Assembly (NCBI GenBank): GCA_945879145.1
Contig: CAMCUZ010000005.1
Location: 1-64,000, forward strand
Length of the DNA: 64,000 bases
Direction: 5' to 3'
DNA from: an uncultured Mediterranea sp.
Lineage (GTDB): Bacteria; Bacteroidota; Bacteroidia; Bacteroidales; Bacteroidaceae
Of this stretch, positions 60,316 through 64,000 are shown one piece after another; within the stretch, counting starts at the first letter, position 1, and each line of letters begins with the position of its first letter. A program made the translations under genes and the position numbers. The notes below the pieces were generated by a model. The model was not told the DNA's origin. It saw only the letters and a program-made list of their open reading frames with translations, and did no database searches.

Positions 60316-61278
60316 ATGATAACCAATCAAGGAAAACAGCAACGGTCGAAGTCGCATCTGTTGCAAGACCGCCATGCAGACCATACTACCCAGCTCAGGT
60401 TAGCTGAAGAGGAGCATGTCGAACAACGGATGCGTCATCAGTGGGATCACATCGGACACCCTGTAGGCTCTCGCGAGATAGGAGAACGCATGTGGCTGCA
60501 GATTAGCCGTAACACCCTCAATAAGAAACGTATTCTACTTACTAGGCTACTCTGGCGTGGAGCAGCGGTTGCAGCCGTGCTACTCGTGTTCTTTTGTGGA
60601 AGATGGTGGCTGAAGAATCAACAACAGGTTGTAGCCCCTACTGTAGCCGTGGTGGATCATTCGTATTATGCCATTGATAGCCATACGTTCATCCTACCCG
60701 ATAGCTCGGTGGTGTGGATGAAAAAGGGAGCGACTCTTCGATATAAGTCAGACTTTCTCTCCCATCGTGTAGTCAGTATGAGCGGCCAAGCAGTGTTTGA
60801 CGTCCGCAAGATGAATAACCAACCTTTTAAGGTTTATGCAGGCGAGACGATGGTGGATGTGAAGGGTACCGTCTTCCAGGTGGTAAGTCACGACGATACG
60901 GGTGAGCATGAAGTGACCCTTTATAAGGGAGCTGTGGATTTTACAACATCCGCTCATGGGCAGCGCATCCAGATGAAACCAGGACAACGGGTAAGCTACA
61001 ATGCAACGACCGATGATTTGGAGTTGCACAGAGTAGCTTTAATCGAATGGGTCAATGGTCGTTTTCACTTTACGGACACTTCGCTCGAAAAACTAGCCTC
61101 TTCGCTTTCCGACCTCTACCATGTAGAGGTGAAGCTCGCATCTAACTTACCCCGTCGTTTCCATTTTAATGGCTACATTCGGTATGACGAAACCTTGGAG
61201 CAGGTGCTCGACAAGATATGCTACAATGCCAGCTTGCGTTATAAACAACAGAATAACCAATACGTTATCTATAAATAA
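60316..61278 (+). CDS. FecR-family anti-sigma factor
   Basis: A 320-residue single-pass membrane protein. A cytoplasmic N-terminal segment (to about 80) would hold the sigma factor. One membrane helix follows (about 85-105, GAAVAAVLLVFFCGRWW). The periplasmic FecR domain contains FILPDSSVVWMKKGATLRY, VSMSGQAVFDVRK and VDVKGTVFQVVSH. A C-terminal secretin/TonB-like STN-contact domain ends in YNASLRYKQQNNQYVIYK. It relays receptor occupancy to the ECF factor. Spacing of 20 bp after GH110 copy 2 and 28 bp before the receptor gene suggests one operon. It most likely pairs with the sigma gene at 57648. Confidence 0.92.
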   Translation: MITNQGKQQRSKSHLLQDRHADHTTQLRLAEEEHVEQRMRHQWDHIGHPVGSREIGERMWLQISRNTLNKKRILLTRLLWRGAAVAAVLLVFFCGRWWLKNQQQVVAPTVAVVDHSYYAIDSHTFILPDSSVVWMKKGATLRYKSDFLSHRVVSMSGQAVFDVRKMNNQPFKVYAGETMVDVKGTVFQVVSHDDTGEHEVTLYKGAVDFTTSAHGQRIQMKPGQRVSYNATTDDLELHRVALIEWVNGRFHFTDTSLEKLASSLSDLYHVEVKLASNLPRRFHFNGYIRYDETLEQVLDKICYNASLRYKQQNNQYVIYK

Positions 61279-61306
61279 ACTAATTCTTTATCATTAACTA
61301 AATTGC

Positions 61307-64000
61307 ATGAGAAACATGAGAAAAAATTGTTTCAAGCTTTCCTTGCGCCATTTCCGAATGGCCTTGGCGCTCTTGCTTTTCTCTCCCATGTGCATGGTTT
61401 CGGCAGCTCAGAATACAGTGGCTGTAAAGGGTAAATCCCTCAGCTATGAGCGTGCCATCCAGCTGATTGAGCAGAGCAGTGATTACACATTTTTCTATGA
61501 GACCACCGACTTGGGGCAGCTTCAGTCGAGGGATTTTAACTGTGAAGGCAGCATTGAGAAAGTGCTGCAAGAGATGTTTGCGGGTAGCGGTATCAGCTAC
61601 CAGATTCGAGGCAATGAGATTATCTTGAAGCCTGTGAATCGTTCCGAGGTACAGGCCACTCAGCAAGCCAAACAAATTACCGTGAAAGGTACCATTAAGG
61701 ATAACCTGGGTGAAACGGTGATAGGTGCCTCTGTTTTCGAGGTGGGCAACAGTGCCAACGGTACCATTACCGACATAGATGGACACTTTACGCTGGTCGT
61801 GCCCGTAGGGGCTAAGCTCAATGTGAGCTACATTGGCTATGCCAGTCAGATTATTGAAGTAAAACCTGGTGTTACTCAGTATAACATCACTTTGAAGGAG
61901 GATGCTCAAGCCTTGTCGGAAGTGGTTGTCGTGGGTTACGGAACACAGAAGAAGGTGAACCTTACTGGTTCGGTAGCTTCGGTCAGTACGAATGAAATCA
62001 AAGACCGCGTACAGACCGATGTGCTTTCGTCGGTTCAGGGTGTGGTTCCCGGCGTTACCATCATTTCCCGTCCTGGAGCAGACGCCTCAATTAACTTCCG
62101 TGGTCGTGGTAACCTCGGAACTTCGGCTCCTCTTTACGTCATTGATGGCGTAATCTCTACTTCCTCTTTCTTTTCTAACCTGGATCCCAATAGTATTGAA
62201 TCAATCTCTTTCCTTAAAGACGCGGCTTCTGCCTCTATTTATGGTTCACGTGCCGCATACGGTGTGGTACTGGTTACCACGAAGCAGGGGAAAAAGGAGC
62301 GTACAAATGTGTCATACAGCGGCTACGTCTCGTTCGATAATCCTACGTACAAACCCGAATATGTGAATTCGGCCCAGTATGCTGAACTCTACAACGAGGC
62401 CCTCTACAACACGAATCCTGCTGCTGGCAAATACCAGGGGTATTCGGAGGAGGAGATTGGTTGGTTCCGCGACGGTTCCAAGCCCGACCTCTATCCCAAC
62501 ACCGACTGGAACGACTTGATTCTCGACAAGAACGTTGTTACTACCCAGCATTCGCTCAACGTGAGTGGTGGTTCGGAGAAGATTCGTTACTATGCAGGCT
62601 TGGGCTATGTCTATCGTGACAAGATGATTCCTGGTCAGGACATGAACCGCTATAACCTCAACCTCAACATGAATGCTGATGTCACCAACTGGCTCACGGT
62701 GAAGGCTGGCGTAAAGTATATCCAACGCTTGAACGACCGCGACTGCGGTGCGCCTAATCTGGCTTCTTTTGCTATGGTGCCTTCAACGTTCGTTGCCCGT
62801 CAGTCGAATGGAGATTGGGGTACGGTGAACGGAGGTAAGCTGGCTGAGAGCAACTTCATTAACAACAACCCCCTGCGTGCGCTCTCCAAGAACGATTGGA
62901 GCAAAACGAAGAGTGAAAATACGATGTATGATTTAGGGCTCGACCTGAAGCCTTTTAAGGGATTCACACTCAGTGCACAGGGGTCGTACCGTACATCGGA
63001 ATACAAAAGCAAAAGCTACACGGCACTGCAGGAGAATGCAATCAACTATTTCTCTGGTGAGGAGATTGTTGGTACAGGCAACACGGTGAATAAGATGAGC
63101 ATGGATTGGCAGAGCTCTTCTACTATTCTCTATACCACTACGGCCCGTTACGACTGGAGCAAGGACATCCACTCCCTGAACGTCTTGCTGGGTACCTCGT
63201 ACGAGCACTATAAGTTCGAGCAGCTTACGGCTTCACGTCAGGACTTCCCCTCCGACGGACTGACTGACATCAGTGGTGGCTCCACTTCAGGTGCCGGCTA
63301 CAAAAATGGTGGCTCTTCTGCTGAATATAAGATGCTCTCTTACTTTGGCCGTATCAACTACAGCTTGATGGATCGTTATCTCTTTGAGGTAAATCTCCGT
63401 ACGGATGCATCTTCCCGCTTCCACAAGACCAACCGTTGGGGTTGGTTCCCCTCGTTCTCACTGGGTTGGAGAATTAGCGAGGAGTCATTCATGAAGGATA
63501 TTCAGTGGATTGACAACCTGAAAATCCGTGGTTCGTATGGTACGCTGGGTAACATCAACAACGTGGGTAACTACGACTATTTCCAGAATTACGCTTCCAA
63601 CTATCACTACACTTTCGACGATGCAGACGCGATAGGTATTGTAGAGTCTAAGCCTGCCAACACTTCGCTGGGTTGGGAGAAGGTGGCCTTGACCGACTTT
63701 GGTATTGATGCAACACTCTTTGGAAAATTGGATATCACAGCCGATTACTACATCAAGAATACCAGCAACATCCTGTTGGCTTATAACGTGCCTTATGAAA
63801 CAGGTATCAGCCAGAAACCTTCGCAGAATATTGGTAAGGTGAAGAACAGCGGTTTTGAGTTTGCTGCGAACTATCGCGGCAACCTGGGCCAGGTGAAGTA
63901 CACCATTGGTGGTAACATTGCAACCAACCGTAACCGCGTGGTAGATATGGGCAACTCAAATGATCTCATTTCGGGGGCCAGTCACATCCTGAAATACATC
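61307..64000 (+). CDS. SusC-like TonB receptor with STN signalling domain (partial)
   Basis: The first 898 residues of a SusC/RagA-family receptor; the frame is open at the window end. After the signal peptide (ending near MVSAAQN) comes an STN domain (about 40-105: YERAIQLIEQSSDYTFFYET, EKVLQEMFAGSGISYQI), then a CarboxypepD_reg-like domain (GTITDIDGHFTLVVP), a plug (LKDAASASIYGSRAAYGVV) and barrel strands. The STN domain is what contacts FecR, so this receptor both imports glycan and switches on its locus. The SusD partner should lie just beyond the window. The start is ATG 61307 after the fecR stop. Confidence 0.93.
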   Translation, partial: MRNMRKNCFKLSLRHFRMALALLLFSPMCMVSAAQNTVAVKGKSLSYERAIQLIEQSSDYTFFYETTDLGQLQSRDFNCEGSIEKVLQEMFAGSGISYQIRGNEIILKPVNRSEVQATQQAKQITVKGTIKDNLGETVIGASVFEVGNSANGTITDIDGHFTLVVPVGAKLNVSYIGYASQIIEVKPGVTQYNITLKEDAQALSEVVVVGYGTQKKVNLTGSVASVSTNEIKDRVQTDVLSSVQGVVPGVTIISRPGADASINFRGRGNLGTSAPLYVIDGVISTSSFFSNLDPNSIESISFLKDAASASIYGSRAAYGVVLVTTKQGKKERTNVSYSGYVSFDNPTYKPEYVNSAQYAELYNEALYNTNPAAGKYQGYSEEEIGWFRDGSKPDLYPNTDWNDLILDKNVVTTQHSLNVSGGSEKIRYYAGLGYVYRDKMIPGQDMNRYNLNLNMNADVTNWLTVKAGVKYIQRLNDRDCGAPNLASFAMVPSTFVARQSNGDWGTVNGGKLAESNFINNNPLRALSKNDWSKTKSENTMYDLGLDLKPFKGFTLSAQGSYRTSEYKSKSYTALQENAINYFSGEEIVGTGNTVNKMSMDWQSSSTILYTTTARYDWSKDIHSLNVLLGTSYEHYKFEQLTASRQDFPSDGLTDISGGSTSGAGYKNGGSSAEYKMLSYFGRINYSLMDRYLFEVNLRTDASSRFHKTNRWGWFPSFSLGWRISEESFMKDIQWIDNLKIRGSYGTLGNINNVGNYDYFQNYASNYHYTFDDADAIGIVESKPANTSLGWEKVALTDFGIDATLFGKLDITADYYIKNTSNILLAYNVPYETGISQKPSQNIGKVKNSGFEFAANYRGNLGQVKYTIGGNIATNRNRVVDMGNSNDLISGASHILKYI

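Overview
The window looks like the chromosome of a gut-type Bacteroidales bacterium (Bacteroides/Phocaeicola/Prevotella relatives). The signs are two SusC-type receptors, SusD/E/F lipoproteins, ECF sigma/FecR/STN-receptor signalling, families confined to this group (DUF4286, DUF5063, DUF4922), and promoters of the form TTTG-N19-TAnnTTTG with little Shine-Dalgarno use. I cannot fix the genus from sequence alone.

Layout. 1-7.9 kb: a starch-utilisation-like locus (susC-D-E-F), whose probable surface enzyme, a GH13 pullulanase lipoprotein, lies at 9.1-11.1 kb beyond tRNA-Ala(GGC), a DUF4286 gene and ruvC. 11.2-19.3 kb: a duplicated-ATPase ABC protein, an LtaS-like sulfatase-fold membrane enzyme with a PAP2 phosphatase, then gdhA, an FKBP-like lipoprotein and glyS on the minus strand. 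19.4-39.5 kb: an unbroken 13-gene minus-strand run for peptidoglycan and N-acetylmuramic acid (MurNAc) salvage: NamZ-like muramidase, SSS symporter, amidase-like protein, GT2 protein, GalT/HIT-like DUF4922 protein, SpoIID-like protein, AmpG, second NamZ, FAD/Fe-S D-lactate-type dehydrogenase, MurT-like membrane protein, MurK-like kinase, MurQ etherase, and a serine hydrolase-SGNH fusion. A second MurK-like kinase diverges from its promoter. 40.7-46.3 kb: a sugar nucleotidyltransferase, rsmE, a nucleoside-type MFS permease, an rRNA methyltransferase, an RNase D-like exonuclease and a DUF5063 gene. 46.6-53.1 kb: an accessory-looking island with a 1353-residue NACHT ATPase, a membrane-anchored glycerophosphodiesterase 20 bp downstream, and a divergent two-TM protein. 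53.1-64 kb: an iron alcohol dehydrogenase, a RbsD/FucU-like lipoprotein, and a locus with two near-identical GH110 alpha-galactosidases, an ECF sigma factor, a FecR anti-sigma factor and an STN-containing SusC receptor running off the window end.

How they work together. The MurNAc run could take wall fragments from periplasmic trimming (amidase, NamZ) through import (AmpG, SSS, MurT-like) to phosphorylation (MurK) and lactyl-ether cleavage (MurQ), with D-lactate, the by-product, oxidised by the dehydrogenase in the same run. The GH110 locus would remove alpha-1,3-galactose (blood group B or linear alpha-Gal type) from host glycans, sensed by the STN receptor through FecR and the ECF factor.

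Non-coding structure. A 32-bp-period repeat block sits upstream of the first susC and again at 56.9-57.5 kb. There it is split by a 479-bp segment with 15-bp imperfect inverted ends and a 10-bp direct duplication of the flank, while the first copy is uninterrupted. The inserted segment carries an 11-bp-period array. This looks like a non-autonomous transposable element with its empty site in the same window. The best candidate for a little-described protein system is the NACHT/glycerophosphodiesterase/two-TM island.
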